Positions 18,377 through 28,423 of a DNA stretch of 64,000 nucleotides are shown here, one piece after another. The notes beneath the pieces were generated by a model. That model saw only the letters and a list, made by a program, of their open reading frames with translations, did no database searches and was not told where the DNA came from. Numbering within the stretch: position 1 is the stretch's first letter; each line of letters starts with the position of its first letter. The translations under genes and the position numbers were made by a program. The stretch comes from Rheinheimera mesophila (lineage in GTDB: Bacteria; Pseudomonadota; Gammaproteobacteria; Enterobacterales; Alteromonadaceae), in contig NZ_LAVS01000003.1 in NCBI RefSeq assembly GCF_000986865.1, forward strand, positions 99,027-163,026, written 5' to 3'.

Positions 18377-21300
18377 ATGTTGATCCTGCGTGGTGCACCT
18401 GCACTGTCCGAGTTTAGAGTTCAGAAGTTCCTCGATCTTTGTGTTAAAGCCAATTTGCCTGTGCATGGTGTGTATGCCGAATTTATGCATTTTGCTGATC
18501 TAAGCAGCGAACTGTCGGCCGAACAACAGACTATTTTAAGCAAGTTGCTGACTTACGGACCTACTATTGTCAGCCATAAACCTGAAGGTTTATTGCTGCT
18601 GGTGACACCTCGCCCCGGTACTATTTCTCCATGGTCCTCCAAAGCGACTGATATTGCTAAAAACTGTGGCCTGAGTCAGGTCAAACGTTTAGAGCGTGGT
18701 GTAGCTTATTATGTGCAGACTTCTGCCACTTTAACTGAAGCAGAGCTGAAGCAACTCAAAGCTCTGTTACACGACCGCATGATGGAAGTGGTATTCAGTG
18801 AGTTTGAACAAGCCTCTGCTTTGTTCCATAAAGCCGAACCTGCGCCTTTAAGTTCAGTGGACATTATCAACGGCGGCCGCGAGGCTTTAGTCAAAGCCAA
18901 TATCGAGATGGGCCTGGCTTTAGCCGAGGATGAAATCGATTATCTGGTGACCAATTTTAATCAGTTGGGCCGCAATCCAAATGATATCGAACTTTATATG
19001 TTTGCGCAGGCCAACTCTGAGCACTGCCGTCATAAAATTTTTAACGCCGACTGGACCATAGACGGCGAACAACAGCCGAAGTCGCTGTTTAAAATGATCA
19101 AAAACACCTTTGAAAAAACGCCGGATCATGTGTTGTCGGCTTACAAAGACAATGCCGCTGTGATGACAGGCTCAAAAGCCGGTCGTTTTTTCCCGTCTGC
19201 CGACACTCAGGAATATGGCTACAACCATGAAGATATTCATGTGTTGATGAAAGTGGAAACTCATAACCACCCAACAGCCATTTCGCCATTCCCGGGCGCT
19301 GCCACTGGTTCTGGTGGTGAAATTCGTGACGAAGGTGCCACAGGTGTGGGCGCCAAACCCAAAGCTGGCCTGACAGGTTTCTCTGTATCGAATTTGCGTA
19401 TTCCAGGTTTTGAACAGCCGTGGGAAACCGATTTTGGCAAACCAGAGCGCATTGTCACTGCACTGGATATCATGACCGAAGGTCCGTTGGGCGGCGCTGC
19501 TTTTAACAACGAATTTGGCCGTCCAAATATTCTCGGTTACTTCCGTACTTACGAAGAAAAAGTGCCTAGCCATAATGGCGAAGAAGTTCGGGGTTACCAC
19601 AAGCCTATTATGATTGCCGGTGGTATGGGCAATATCCGGGCTGAGCACGTGCAAAAAGGTCAAATGCCTGTTGGTGCTAAATTAGTAGTACTGGGTGGCC
19701 CGGCGATGAACATAGGTTTAGGTGGCGGCGCTGCTTCGTCTATGGCATCAGGCCAGTCGGCGGAAGATTTAGACTTTGCTTCAGTACAACGTGAAAACCC
19801 AGAAATTGAACGCCGTTGTCAGGAAGTGATCGACCGCTGCTGGCAGTTGGGTGATCAAAACCCAATTTGTTTTATCCATGACGTAGGGGCTGGTGGTTTA
19901 TCTAACGCCTTCCCTGAGCTGGTCAACGATGGTGGCGTGGGTGGTAAGTTTGAATTGCGTAACGTACCTAACGATGAACCTGGCATGTCACCACTGGAAA
20001 TCTGGTGTAACGAATCACAAGAACGCTATGTGATGGCTATCCCTGCCGATCGTATGTCGGTATTCGAGGAGATTTGTAAGCGTGAACGTGCACCTTATGC
20101 AGTGGTAGGTGAAGCCACTGCTGAACATCACCTGACCCTGTCTGACCAGCATTTTGGCAATACGCCTATTGACTTGCCATTGAACGTGCTGCTGGGCAAA
20201 GCGCCTAAAATGCACCGTGATGTGAAATCTCAGGTGACGGAAGGCAAGGCCTTAGATCTGAATGGTGTCACAGTAGCCGATGCGGCTGAACGTTTATTGC
20301 GTTTACCTACTATTGCTGAAAAGACTTTCCTGATCACCATAGGCGATCGCACAGTCACAGGTTTAGTGGCCCGTGATCAGATGGTGGGTCCTTGGCAGGT
20401 GCCTGTAGCGAACTGTGGTGTAACTGCCGCTTCGTATGACACTTACCATGGCGAAGCCATGTCGATGGGCGAACGTACCCCAGTGGCCTTATTAGACTTC
20501 GCCGCGTCCGCCCGTTTAGCTGTGGCTGAAGCTATTACTAACATTGCCGCGACACAGATTGGTGATATTAAACATATCAAACTGTCGGCGAACTGGATGT
20601 CTGCTGCAGGTCACCCGGGTGAAGACGCTGGTTTATACCAGGCCGTCAAAGCTATAGGTGAAGAGTTATGCCCTGCGATGGGGTTAACTATCCCTGTAGG
20701 TAAAGATTCGATGTCGATGAAAACCAGTTGGCAACAGGATGGCGAACAGAAGACAGTGACTTCGCCTTTATCCTTGATTATCACTGCTTTTGCCCGGGTT
20801 GAAGATGTGCGCCGTACTGTGACCCCGCAGCTACGCACCGACAAAGGCGCAACCAGCCTTATTTTGTTGGATTTAGGTCAGGGCGCTAATCGTTTAGGCG
20901 CATCCTGTTTAGCTCAGGTCTATAAGCAACTCGGTCAGACAGCGCCGGATCTGGAAAGCCCTGAATTACTGCTGAACTTCTATCAGGCAATACAGGCTTT
21001 AGTGGCCCAGCAGAAACTGCTGGCCTACCACGACCGCTCTGACGGTGGTTTGTTTGTGACATTAGCGGAAATGGCCTTTGCGGGTAAAGCTGGTATCAAA
21101 GTGGATATCCAGGCGTTAGGCGCCGATAATCTGGCTGTACTGTTCAGTGAAGAGTTAGGCGCCGTGTTACAAGTTGCAAACAGCGATTTACCTGTGGTGC
21201 AAGCGATTCTGGCTCAGCATAACCTGGCAGCGGTGGCGCATTTATTAGGTGAAGTGACGACGGACGATCAAATTCAGATCAGCCGTGGCGACCAACTGGT

Positions 21301-22270
21301 GTATAGCAACAGCCGTACTACTTTACGTACCATCTGGGCTGAAACTACCTATCAGATGCAGTTGATGCGGGATAACCCGGAAGGCGCGCGTCAGGAATTT
21401 GTGGCTAAAGCGGATGTGACAGACCCCGGCTTAAACGTCAAATTAAGCTTTGATCTGAACGAAGATGTGGCAGCACCTTATATCCTCAAAGGTGTACAGC
21501 CGAAAGTGGCTATTTTGCGTGAGCAGGGTGTGAACTCTCACGTTGAAATGGCAGCGGCCTACAACAGAGCTGGCTTTAATGCGGTCGACGTGCATATGAG
21601 CGATATCTTATCAGGTCGTCGTACACTGGCTGAATTCAACGGCTTAGTGGCGTGCGGTGGCTTCTCTTACGGTGACGTATTAGGGGCTGGTGAAGGCTGG
21701 GCTAAGTCTGTGCTGTTTAACGACAGAGCCCGCGCTGAATTTGCGGCGTTTTTTGAACGTGAAACGACTTTCAGCTTGGGGGTTTGTAACGGCTGTCAGA
21801 TGATGTCGAATCTGAAGAGCTTGATCCCTGGCGCTGATTTATGGCCACGTTTTGTCCGTAACAAGTCTGAACGCTTTGAAGCCCGTTTCAGTCTGGTCGA
21901 AGTGCAGGAAAGTGCCTCGTTATTCTTTAGAGGTATGGCCGGTTCCCGTATGCCTATTGCTGTCTCTCACGGTGAAGGACATACCGAGTTTGCCTCACAA
22001 GCAGCGTTGCAGGCGGCCGATCAAAGCGGCACTGTGGCCTTACGTTTTGTTGATAACTACGGCAACGTCACCACCCAATACCCGTCGAATCCAAACGGTT
22101 CACCGCTGGGTATTACCTCGTTAACGACGACGGATGGCCGTGTCACTATCATGATGCCTCACCCTGAGCGGGTCTTCCGCACTGTGGCCAATAGCTGGCA
22201 TCCGGATGAATGGCAGGAAGACAGCCCGTGGATGCGAATGTTCCGCAACGCGCGAGTCTGGTTAGGCTAA
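18377..22270 (+). CDS. purL: Phosphoribosylformylglycinamidine synthase
   Basis: Large single-chain FGAM synthase (fourth step of purine synthesis) of 1297 aa. It has the PurS-like N-terminal domain, duplicated AIRS-type halves ([29 protein letters not shown]) and a C-terminal glutamine amidotransferase with nucleophile in GVCNGCQMM and the catalytic His/Glu in MPHPERVF. The frame is open back to 18173, inside mltF, but ATG 18377 gives [16 protein letters not shown], the family N-terminus, and normal length. Confidence 0.98.
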   Translation: MLILRGAPALSEFRVQKFLDLCVKANLPVHGVYAEFMHFADLSSELSAEQQTILSKLLTYGPTIVSHKPEGLLLLVTPRPGTISPWSSKATDIAKNCGLSQVKRLERGVAYYVQTSATLTEAELKQLKALLHDRMMEVVFSEFEQASALFHKAEPAPLSSVDIINGGREALVKANIEMGLALAEDEIDYLVTNFNQLGRNPNDIELYMFAQANSEHCRHKIFNADWTIDGEQQPKSLFKMIKNTFEKTPDHVLSAYKDNAAVMTGSKAGRFFPSADTQEYGYNHEDIHVLMKVETHNHPTAISPFPGAATGSGGEIRDEGATGVGAKPKAGLTGFSVSNLRIPGFEQPWETDFGKPERIVTALDIMTEGPLGGAAFNNEFGRPNILGYFRTYEEKVPSHNGEEVRGYHKPIMIAGGMGNIRAEHVQKGQMPVGAKLVVLGGPAMNIGLGGGAASSMASGQSAEDLDFASVQRENPEIERRCQEVIDRCWQLGDQNPICFIHDVGAGGLSNAFPELVNDGGVGGKFELRNVPNDEPGMSPLEIWCNESQERYVMAIPADRMSVFEEICKRERAPYAVVGEATAEHHLTLSDQHFGNTPIDLPLNVLLGKAPKMHRDVKSQVTEGKALDLNGVTVADAAERLLRLPTIAEKTFLITIGDRTVTGLVARDQMVGPWQVPVANCGVTAASYDTYHGEAMSMGERTPVALLDFAASARLAVAEAITNIAATQIGDIKHIKLSANWMSAAGHPGEDAGLYQAVKAIGEELCPAMGLTIPVGKDSMSMKTSWQQDGEQKTVTSPLSLIITAFARVEDVRRTVTPQLRTDKGATSLILLDLGQGANRLGASCLAQVYKQLGQTAPDLESPELLLNFYQAIQALVAQQKLLAYHDRSDGGLFVTLAEMAFAGKAGIKVDIQALGADNLAVLFSEELGAVLQVANSDLPVVQAILAQHNLAAVAHLLGEVTTDDQIQISRGDQLVYSNSRTTLRTIWAETTYQMQLMRDNPEGARQEFVAKADVTDPGLNVKLSFDLNEDVAAPYILKGVQPKVAILREQGVNSHVEMAAAYNRAGFNAVDVHMSDILSGRRTLAEFNGLVACGGFSYGDVLGAGEGWAKSVLFNDRARAEFAAFFERETTFSLGVCNGCQMMSNLKSLIPGADLWPRFVRNKSERFEARFSLVEVQESASLFFRGMAGSRMPIAVSHGEGHTEFASQAALQAADQSGTVALRFVDNYGNVTTQYPSNPNGSPLGITSLTTTDGRVTIMMPHPERVFRTVANSWHPDEWQEDSPWMRMFRNARVWLG

Positions 22271-22290
22271 TAGCGAAAAATAATAACAAC

Positions 22291-22320
22291 AAAACCTGCT
22301 TCGGCAGGTTTTGTTTTTTT
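22291..22320 (+). terminator. Terminator of purL
   Basis: AAAACCTGC / GCAGGTTTT with a TTCG tetraloop, then GTTTTTTT, 20 bases after the stop. Confidence 0.93.
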
Positions 22321-22486
22321 ATGTAAAATTTTTATTAAATTGATCGTTCGTTTTTATTGTATTTGCAGATATTTTCGTTTTCCTCTTGATCCCAGACACA
22401 TTTTTTTACAAACTAGACTTATCTCTTTTTTCACCCATTCGCGTGAGATGTCCGACATGAAGTCGGTGAAGCCTGAAGGATAAGGT

Positions 22487-23146
22487 ATGCAAGTAGCTGT
22501 GAGTGCTGAACAAACTGACAATAAAGAATGGCTGTCCCATGTAAAAATTGGCCAGCGTTTTGACCTTGAGCTGTTGGATCAACGCAAAAGCCGTTGTAAC
22601 TGTGAACTGGTGGGTTACAAAGCCGGCAAATACATTTTATTCCGTATTGACGATGACGTTTTGCCCGACCGGTTTTTTATCAATGGTCTTGCCGTGGTGT
22701 GTCGTTTTTTAGTGGAAGATGCAGTAGGTGAATGTTTTGCTTTTAAATCTGAGCTGCTGCAGTTGATGCGTTTTCCGGACAAGCTGGCCGTTATCAGCTT
22801 TCCTCAGTCGATCCAGCGCCGGGCTTTACGTAATGAAAGACGAAGTAGTATTTTTATTCCTGCTTCTGTGCGTCTGAATCTTGAAGTTGTAAGCAACAGC
22901 CGTAGTTTCAAAGGGCATTTGGTGGACGTATCCAGTGGTGGGTGCCGTTTTCTGTTCGACCCGTCTCATCAGGGCAGTAAGGTCAATCTTGCTCCTGTGA
23001 TCTTACATATTCAGTGTGAAAAAACCGGTATAGATCAGCAGATCCAGGGCGAAGTCCGTAACTCCAGACTGGAAGAACGTGGTTTATCGATCGGGATCCA
23101 GTTTCAGCATGCGCAGTTGCATTTGGACAGGTTAATGCTAAGTTAA
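22487..23146 (+). CDS. PilZ domain protein (c-di-GMP receptor), YcgR-like N-terminal part
   Basis: A 219-aa protein. Residues about 1-115 look like the PilZN/YcgR_2 beta domain that precedes PilZ in flagellar-brake-type proteins. Residues about 118-215 are PilZ with the c-di-GMP-binding arginine motif RNERR and DVSSGG (DxSxxG). A good ribosome site (AAGGATAAGGT) precedes the ATG. Its stop codon shares the TTAA with the stop of the convergent kinase gene. It probably senses c-di-GMP for motility or surface behaviour; the effector target is not evident. Confidence 0.88.
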   Translation: MQVAVSAEQTDNKEWLSHVKIGQRFDLELLDQRKSRCNCELVGYKAGKYILFRIDDDVLPDRFFINGLAVVCRFLVEDAVGECFAFKSELLQLMRFPDKLAVISFPQSIQRRALRNERRSSIFIPASVRLNLEVVSNSRSFKGHLVDVSSGGCRFLFDPSHQGSKVNLAPVILHIQCEKTGIDQQIQGEVRNSRLEERGLSIGIQFQHAQLHLDRLMLS

Positions 23147-24621
23147 AGTGCGGCGGGTAATGTAAACCAGAACACACTGCCTGATGTATCGAAGTCGTAA
23201 CCTACCTCACCGCCCAGTTTCGACACTATACGCTTGACGATAGACAACCCCAAACCATGGCCATCAGCCTTGAGTGTATCGAGCCGGTTAAAAGCTTGAA
23301 ATAACCCGGCTCTGTGCTCAGGTTGGACACCTTGGCCCTGATCCCGGACCCAATAGTGGATCATGTTGCCCTGAGGCTCGGCACCTACAGTGATCTCCGC
23401 GTGCGGACCTCCATACTTTATTGCGTTTGAAAGGTAATTTACCCACACCTCTTCGATCCATTGCGGATGACCTAAAGCCTGCGGTAACTCGGTGGCTTTA
23501 TGCAATGTCGCCTGATGCTCTTTAGCAAAAGATTCCAGTCGTTTTATGGCCTCTGCAGCCCCAAGTTCCATATCCACCACACTGATTTGCAGTGCAGTGT
23601 CACTCCGTACATTAGCCAATTGCAGCAGGGCATTGATAATGCTGTTCATTTTCAGCGCAGATTGTTTTATCAATAGCAGGTACTGTTGCTGTTGCTCCAC
23701 AGTTAATCCGAGTTCAGGCTGAGAAAGTAGGCTGGAAAAACCGATCAGACTGGTCAGTGGATGTTTTAAATCGTGAGCAACAGTATGGGCATACGCATTG
23801 AGTTCGACATTTTGTTCGGCCAGCTCAGCAGATTGCTGTTCCAGTAACAGCGTGCGCTCAGCTACCAATTGCTCTAATTGATCCCTGTGTTTCATCAGTT
23901 CAGTTTCAGCCTGATTACGTCTGGCGAACTCCTGTTGCACGCGCCATCGCAGTTTATTTATGGCTTGCACTACGATATCCAGCTCGTCTGATGGCGCCCG
24001 ACCCCGACGATTTAAGCTCAAGTCCTGTCCCAGATGATTAAAGTCTATCTGTTCTGCGTAAGTAGCAACCCGGTTCAAAGGCTGACTGATCCAGCGGTGA
24101 AATAACCACAACATCACGATAGCGCTGACACTGAGGATACTTAAGGTGGTAATGGCAGTGGTTTGTGCAATTTCTTTGAGCTTTTGCTCTGCTCTTTTCC
24201 TGCTCATGGTGATATCCAGAGTGCCGACCTTGTGCCGCTCTTCGCCTTCGGTATGGTAGAGCTCAAAGCTGCGGACAGACAAAGCCGCACCAAAATCAGC
24301 CCTGTGCCGCTGCTGAACTTGTCCTAACTCGTCCTGCAACCGGATGGATCCTACATCGCGCACTGACATCAGGCTCTCCAGATGAGCGGTAATTCTTGCA
24401 TCATCCATGGTCCACAGAGCATTGGTCAGACCGGGTAAAATCCCTTGCTCCAATTCAGTATAACGGCTGTTGATTTGATGCACCGCCTGTTGGTAACCAA
24501 GATAAATCTGACAAAGACTGGCAATAACAGCAGCACTGATGGTTAAAACTAACATGGTGCTTAGCATGCGCCAGGCCAGACGACGGTTGGATGCGATCTG
24601 CAGAAACAGGTTGGTTTTCAC
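23143..24621 (-). CDS. Membrane sensor histidine kinase (HAMP, HisKA, HATPase)
   Basis: A 492-aa two-transmembrane kinase. TM1 is at about residues 18-42 and TM2 at about 153-175, with a periplasmic domain of about 110 residues between. A HAMP region follows, then a coiled coil and HisKA with phosphoacceptor His283 in HDLKHPLTSLIGF. The ATPase boxes are WVNYLSNAIKYGG (N), RDQGQGV (G1) and HGLGLSIVKRI (G2). It starts at GTG 24621 with AAGGAT upstream, two bases after the binding-protein gene, so the two form an operon. No response regulator is adjacent. Confidence 0.9.
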   Translation of the reverse strand: MKTNLFLQIASNRRLAWRMLSTMLVLTISAAVIASLCQIYLGYQQAVHQINSRYTELEQGILPGLTNALWTMDDARITAHLESLMSVRDVGSIRLQDELGQVQQRHRADFGAALSVRSFELYHTEGEERHKVGTLDITMSRKRAEQKLKEIAQTTAITTLSILSVSAIVMLWLFHRWISQPLNRVATYAEQIDFNHLGQDLSLNRRGRAPSDELDIVVQAINKLRWRVQQEFARRNQAETELMKHRDQLEQLVAERTLLLEQQSAELAEQNVELNAYAHTVAHDLKHPLTSLIGFSSLLSQPELGLTVEQQQQYLLLIKQSALKMNSIINALLQLANVRSDTALQISVVDMELGAAEAIKRLESFAKEHQATLHKATELPQALGHPQWIEEVWVNYLSNAIKYGGPHAEITVGAEPQGNMIHYWVRDQGQGVQPEHRAGLFQAFNRLDTLKADGHGLGLSIVKRIVSKLGGEVGYDFDTSGSVFWFTLPAAL

Positions 24622-24623
24622 TG

Positions 24624-25529
24624 TTAATATCCTTTTTGCGGGTTAAACCACAGTTCGTGCTCGGACAGCGGTGTATCAGGTGTCAGTAATGGATTATGCA
24701 GCCTCAGTACAGTGCGGTTTGGTAGATCAGCTTGTTGGATGGCCGCCCCAAAATGTTGAAGGAAAAGCTGCTTCATGCTGCCATCTGCTATCGCAATACG
24801 TAGTCCATTTTCTATATCCTGTGCCAGTTTAGTATTGTTTTTATTCACAAAAAAATACAGTACAGCAGGGTAATACAGCACCCATTTCGGAGAGGCCATC
24901 AAATCTGCCTGTTTAAATGCGACCAGTTCAGCGGGCAATTCGGTGACAGAACGGGGGAAGTAATCGATACGTCTGGCCTGCAGCATGTTAAACATGCCCT
25001 GATAGCTGGCGCTGCTGCTGGTACGAAATCCATTGCTTTGTAGAATGTGATAGTCGGGCCAGTCCAGTCCCTGAATTGTTTTTAATGCTTTGAGTTGTGC
25101 CTCGTCTTTAAGTTGTAAGAATCGTTGTTCGTCCTGCTGGCGGATCAGCAGCAGGCGCCAGCCAATTAAGCCTCTGTCTATCGGAATACGTACTGGTCGT
25201 AATTGCTGCTCGCGTTCTGGTGAACTCATAGTCCAGACCACATCTATACCCTGGTTCAGTTCGAGCTGACGCAAGGTTCTGTATTGTGATAATGCAGTCT
25301 CGCTGGGCACCGGATTATAGCTTTGTCCTGACTTCTCAAGAGCAAGATGCAACAGCGCTATCGGATAATGGCCCCTGCTGTCCGCCGCCATCGCTTTTGG
25401 CCAGGAATACACCACCTGATGTGGCGTCTGAGCCGCACTGAGGGGCCGCATGACAAACAACAGGACCATCACTACAGCACTGAGTTTAATTGGATTGATG
25501 TTCAACGACTTTTCACTACATAGCCCCAT
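24624..25529 (-). CDS. Periplasmic solute-binding-like protein upstream of a sensor kinase
   Basis: A 301-aa exported protein with a hydrophobic signal (VVMVLLFVMRPLSAA). The rest has the pattern of a type 2 periplasmic binding fold (VVWTMSSPEREQQLRPVRI; QARRIDYFPRSVTEL; NGLRIAIADGSMKQLF). ATG 25529 lacks a clear ribosome site, and the TTG at 25505 would give a tidier signal peptide. It lies directly upstream of the histidine kinase, so it may present a ligand to that sensor rather than feed a transporter; no permease is nearby. Confidence 0.75.
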   Translation of the reverse strand: MGLCSEKSLNINPIKLSAVVMVLLFVMRPLSAAQTPHQVVYSWPKAMAADSRGHYPIALLHLALEKSGQSYNPVPSETALSQYRTLRQLELNQGIDVVWTMSSPEREQQLRPVRIPIDRGLIGWRLLLIRQQDEQRFLQLKDEAQLKALKTIQGLDWPDYHILQSNGFRTSSSASYQGMFNMLQARRIDYFPRSVTELPAELVAFKQADLMASPKWVLYYPAVLYFFVNKNNTKLAQDIENGLRIAIADGSMKQLFLQHFGAAIQQADLPNRTVLRLHNPLLTPDTPLSEHELWFNPQKGY

Positions 25530-25605
25530 TTAGCATCACTATAGGATATTTTTCGACTGAAAAGCAGCTCTAAGACTAAGGACTATCACAAGGCAGGTCA
25601 AACTC

Positions 25606-25640
25606 TACACCAGCTCTGTGATAAGCCCAGAGCTGGTGTA
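25606..25640 (-). terminator. Hairpin downstream of the OmpW gene
   Basis: Perfect 13-bp stem TACACCAGCTCTG / CAGAGCTGGTGTA with a 9-base loop, five bases past the ompW stop. On the minus strand it is followed by GAGTTTGACC, a weak T run. It may end ompW transcription. Confidence 0.55.
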
Positions 25641-25645
25641 CAAGG

Positions 25646-26347
25646 TTAAAATGAGTAGCGTGCTGCCATCATCCAGACATAAGGATCGATACTGACGTCA
25701 ACCGATTGGATACTGTTGTTATTCACCAGTACGCGGCCTGTAGTGTCTATATCCATTTTACTGAGCATCAGATGAGCACTCCAGTGGTCTGCCAGTTTGA
25801 TATTCATGCCTGCCTGCATGGCCAGTCCCCAGGAGTCTTTTAACTTTAATTCTACTTTGTCCTTTGTGTCTGCCACATTTAATGCTTGCAGTGTACTGAC
25901 TAATTCCCCTGAGACTTTTTCCTTAAAGAAGTTAGTGTAATTCAGACCTACACCAACAAAGGGGTCGAATCTGCTGTCTCCTACCTCAAAATGATACTGG
26001 GCTAGCAGTGTTGGCGGTAAATGTTTAGTCTTGCCCAGCGCCAGTCCGTCTATGGCTGAGCCTTGTACTGTGACATCGTGGCTGAATGGGGTGGCCGCTA
26101 TCAGTTCCAGCGTCCAGTGTTTATCCAGTTGGTAGTCTATCGTAATGCCCAATTGGGTGTTGGTATTCACTGTGACTTCAGTGGAGTTTGCTGGTAAGCC
26201 TGCTACAGCCTCTACTGTATTCAGAGGCTTACTGGAGTCTTGAGGGCTGACAGTAATAGCGCCCATATTGACTGACCAGTTGGCCAGAGCCGGGGCCGCA
26301 GAGGCGGCTAATAATAACGAGGCTATTGTTTTATAACTTGTTTTCAT
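25646..26347 (-). CDS. ompW: OmpW family outer membrane porin
   Basis: A 233-aa eight-stranded beta-barrel protein. It has a signal peptide (TIASLLLAASAAPALA), then ITVSPQDSSKPLN, TQLGITIDYQLDKHWTLEL, LPPTLLAQYHFEVGDSRFDP and FVGVGLNYTNFF, all OmpW hallmarks. The C-terminal Phe in MMAARYSF is the BAM recognition end. An AAGGAT ribosome site is present. It is monocistronic, with hairpins on both sides. Confidence 0.93.
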   Translation of the reverse strand: MKTSYKTIASLLLAASAAPALANWSVNMGAITVSPQDSSKPLNTVEAVAGLPANSTEVTVNTNTQLGITIDYQLDKHWTLELIAATPFSHDVTVQGSAIDGLALGKTKHLPPTLLAQYHFEVGDSRFDPFVGVGLNYTNFFKEKVSGELVSTLQALNVADTKDKVELKLKDSWGLAMQAGMNIKLADHWSAHLMLSKMDIDTTGRVLVNNNSIQSVDVSIDPYVWMMAARYSF

Positions 26348-26492
26348 CAGAATGATCCTTAGCTTGAAAAACTGGCGTCATTCTGCGCTTATGTCGTGGT
26401 GAAACTTTGCCCCAGATCAATAGTTGCGATAAAGCTGCCCTCTGTTTAGAGTTTTTATTGATATAAAACAAAAAACTGGCGGGCGGGAATTG

Positions 26493-26526
26493 AAAAAGCA
26501 GCCTGAAGAGTTCTGCTCAGGCTGCT
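26493..26526 (-). terminator. Terminator of the OlsF-like gene
   Basis: AGCAGCCTGA / TCAGGCTGCT 10-bp stem with a 10-base loop. On the minus strand the stem is followed by TTTT, 13 bases past the stop of the acyltransferase gene. Confidence 0.8.
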
Positions 26527-26538
26527 CTTTGTGCGGAC

Positions 26539-28245
26539 TCAAGCAATATAGCGGGCTTTTTTATTGTCCTTCAGTTTGGTCATATCCACCAACACCAGAC
26601 CATCAACACAGTCGGCAAAGTCGGGATCGATACCAAAAGCCAAAAAGCGCACACCACCGGGTTCAGTCAATTCACTGTATTGTTTGTACAAGGTGGGAAT
26701 ACTGACGCCCATATTGGCCAGTAGGTGTTTGAGCTGGACAAAATCCTGGCTGTAGTTATCACCGCTAAAATGCTGCTGTAACTGGCTCATGGTCTCCATA
26801 GGTAATTCATAAGGAATGTTTGGTTCAGCACTGTGTTCCGGGCAGCGGAAATACAGGCTGTAGAAATACACCATCAGATCCCGGGCCGCTTTGGGGTAGC
26901 TGTTGGATAAACTGACGCCACCAAATAAATAGCGGATCTGCGGGTTTTGCTTTAAGTAAGCCCCTATGCCATACCATAAATAATCCAAGCTACGTTTACC
27001 CCAATAACGTGGCTGGACAAAACTACGGCCAAGCTCCAGTCCCTGATCTAAATAAGGCGTCATGGCCTGATTAAAACGGAACAATGAGGCTGTATACAAA
27101 CCGGCCAGGCCCTTTTCGGCCATCACTTTGGCGGTGTTGGCAAAGCGGTAAGCGCCCACTATTTCTAAGTCGTCTTTATCCCATAAAATCAGTTGCTCGT
27201 AGTAGCTGTCGTATTGGTCAATATCACGGCGCTGACCGCTGCCTTCGCCAACGGCTCTAAAGGCAATTTCGCGTAAACGGCCAATTTCGCGCAGTACAGG
27301 TGAGCTTTGTTGATACTGGTATAAATAGATTTGTTTGCCATCGCCGGTTTCGCCCAGCAGTGGACATGCCTCCACTGCTTTTTTCAGCAAAATGCGATCT
27401 TCAGGATGGGCTATCGCCGTTTGGGTTTTAAATAGTGGCGATTTATTTTTAGCCAGACGGTACAGGTGCTTTTTAAACAGCTTCACTTTGGCCTGAGTTT
27501 CTAACTGCAGATGAGCAAAGCTGTCGTAAGGGATTTGTTCACCAATCCGCATCGCAATATTTTTATGCTTCTGATTAAACATTTCCTGCACCAGTAACAT
27601 GGTGGCCAGAGGTTTATAAATCATCGAAGCGCCATAAAACATCGCTGAATTCCGGCCATCAATATAAATCGGCAAAATAGGCGCTTTGGCATTCATGGCA
27701 AAACGTAAAAAACCACCATGCCATTTGCCATCACGGATCCCATTGGGCTTTAAGCGCGATACTTCACCGGCCGGAAATAAAATCAGCGCGCCTTCAGCGG
27801 CTAAGTGATCACTGATGCGATCAATCCGGCTGCGCTCTGTGCCTCCACTCATATTGTTGACCGGTAACAGCAGAGAATGCAGAGGTTCAATCGCCATCAA
27901 CAGTTGGTTGGCGATCACTTTGACGTCGGGTCGGATATCCCGCACCAGTTTAATCAGGGCTAAACCGTCTAAGGAGCCTATAGGGTGGTTGGCAATAATC
28001 ACCACCCGGCCAGTACTTGGAATGCGCTCCACTTCGTTATCACGCACTGCGTAGGCGAAATTAAAGTAGTCCAGTACTTGTTCTACAAATTCAATACCTT
28101 GCAAATGTGGGTAACGTTTGGCGAAGGCAATAAATTCCTGTTCGTGCAGCAGTTGGCGTAAGGCGCCTTTGACCGGTTTAGCTAACCAGGGTTTTTGTTC
28201 GAGTTTTGGCAGATGGGTCTGCAGCATTTGGTCAACACTGATCAT
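26539..28245 (-). CDS. olsF: Two-domain acyltransferase, OlsF-like (ornithine lipid synthesis type)
   Basis: A 568-aa protein with two acyltransferase parts. The N-terminal part has a PlsC-like motif NHPIGSLDG (His87, Asp93), with LFPAGEVSRLKPNG and PILPIYIDGRNS further on. The C-terminal part from about residue 320 resembles the OlsB/GNAT-like N-acyltransferase fold (GAYRFANTAKV; LELGRSFVQPRYWGKRSLDY; FGGVSLSNSYP). This order matches OlsF, known from Serratia and Flavobacterium to make ornithine lipids in one protein. A good AGGAA ribosome site precedes the ATG. Ornithine as substrate is inferred; a related amino acid or a haemolysin-type function cannot be ruled out. Confidence 0.75.
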   Translation of the reverse strand: MISVDQMLQTHLPKLEQKPWLAKPVKGALRQLLHEQEFIAFAKRYPHLQGIEFVEQVLDYFNFAYAVRDNEVERIPSTGRVVIIANHPIGSLDGLALIKLVRDIRPDVKVIANQLLMAIEPLHSLLLPVNNMSGGTERSRIDRISDHLAAEGALILFPAGEVSRLKPNGIRDGKWHGGFLRFAMNAKAPILPIYIDGRNSAMFYGASMIYKPLATMLLVQEMFNQKHKNIAMRIGEQIPYDSFAHLQLETQAKVKLFKKHLYRLAKNKSPLFKTQTAIAHPEDRILLKKAVEACPLLGETGDGKQIYLYQYQQSSPVLREIGRLREIAFRAVGEGSGQRRDIDQYDSYYEQLILWDKDDLEIVGAYRFANTAKVMAEKGLAGLYTASLFRFNQAMTPYLDQGLELGRSFVQPRYWGKRSLDYLWYGIGAYLKQNPQIRYLFGGVSLSNSYPKAARDLMVYFYSLYFRCPEHSAEPNIPYELPMETMSQLQQHFSGDNYSQDFVQLKHLLANMGVSIPTLYKQYSELTEPGGVRFLAFGIDPDFADCVDGLVLVDMTKLKDNKKARYIA

Positions 28246-28423
28246 AGCGATTCCTCTGTAAGGACCTTTGTCTATGCAGAGAGTAGGGGGCTAAGATGAC
28301 AAAAATGCGTCAGATTTATGGCTTTTTGTAGAAGTTTTAAGCGCAGTGGGCTGGACAGAGTCCAAATGCCTGATGATGCAGTTCAGCAAGCTGTAGCTTT
28401 ATCGGCAAAGGACAATTGCCTGC

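Noticed and set aside
19172..19663. 163-codon minus-strand frame inside purL
   Set aside because: Shadow of purL codon usage; no start signal and no recognisable features.
26490..26705. Plus-strand frame of 71 codons
   Set aside because: It reads through the terminator hairpin and antisense to the acyltransferase 3' end; no ribosome site and odd composition.
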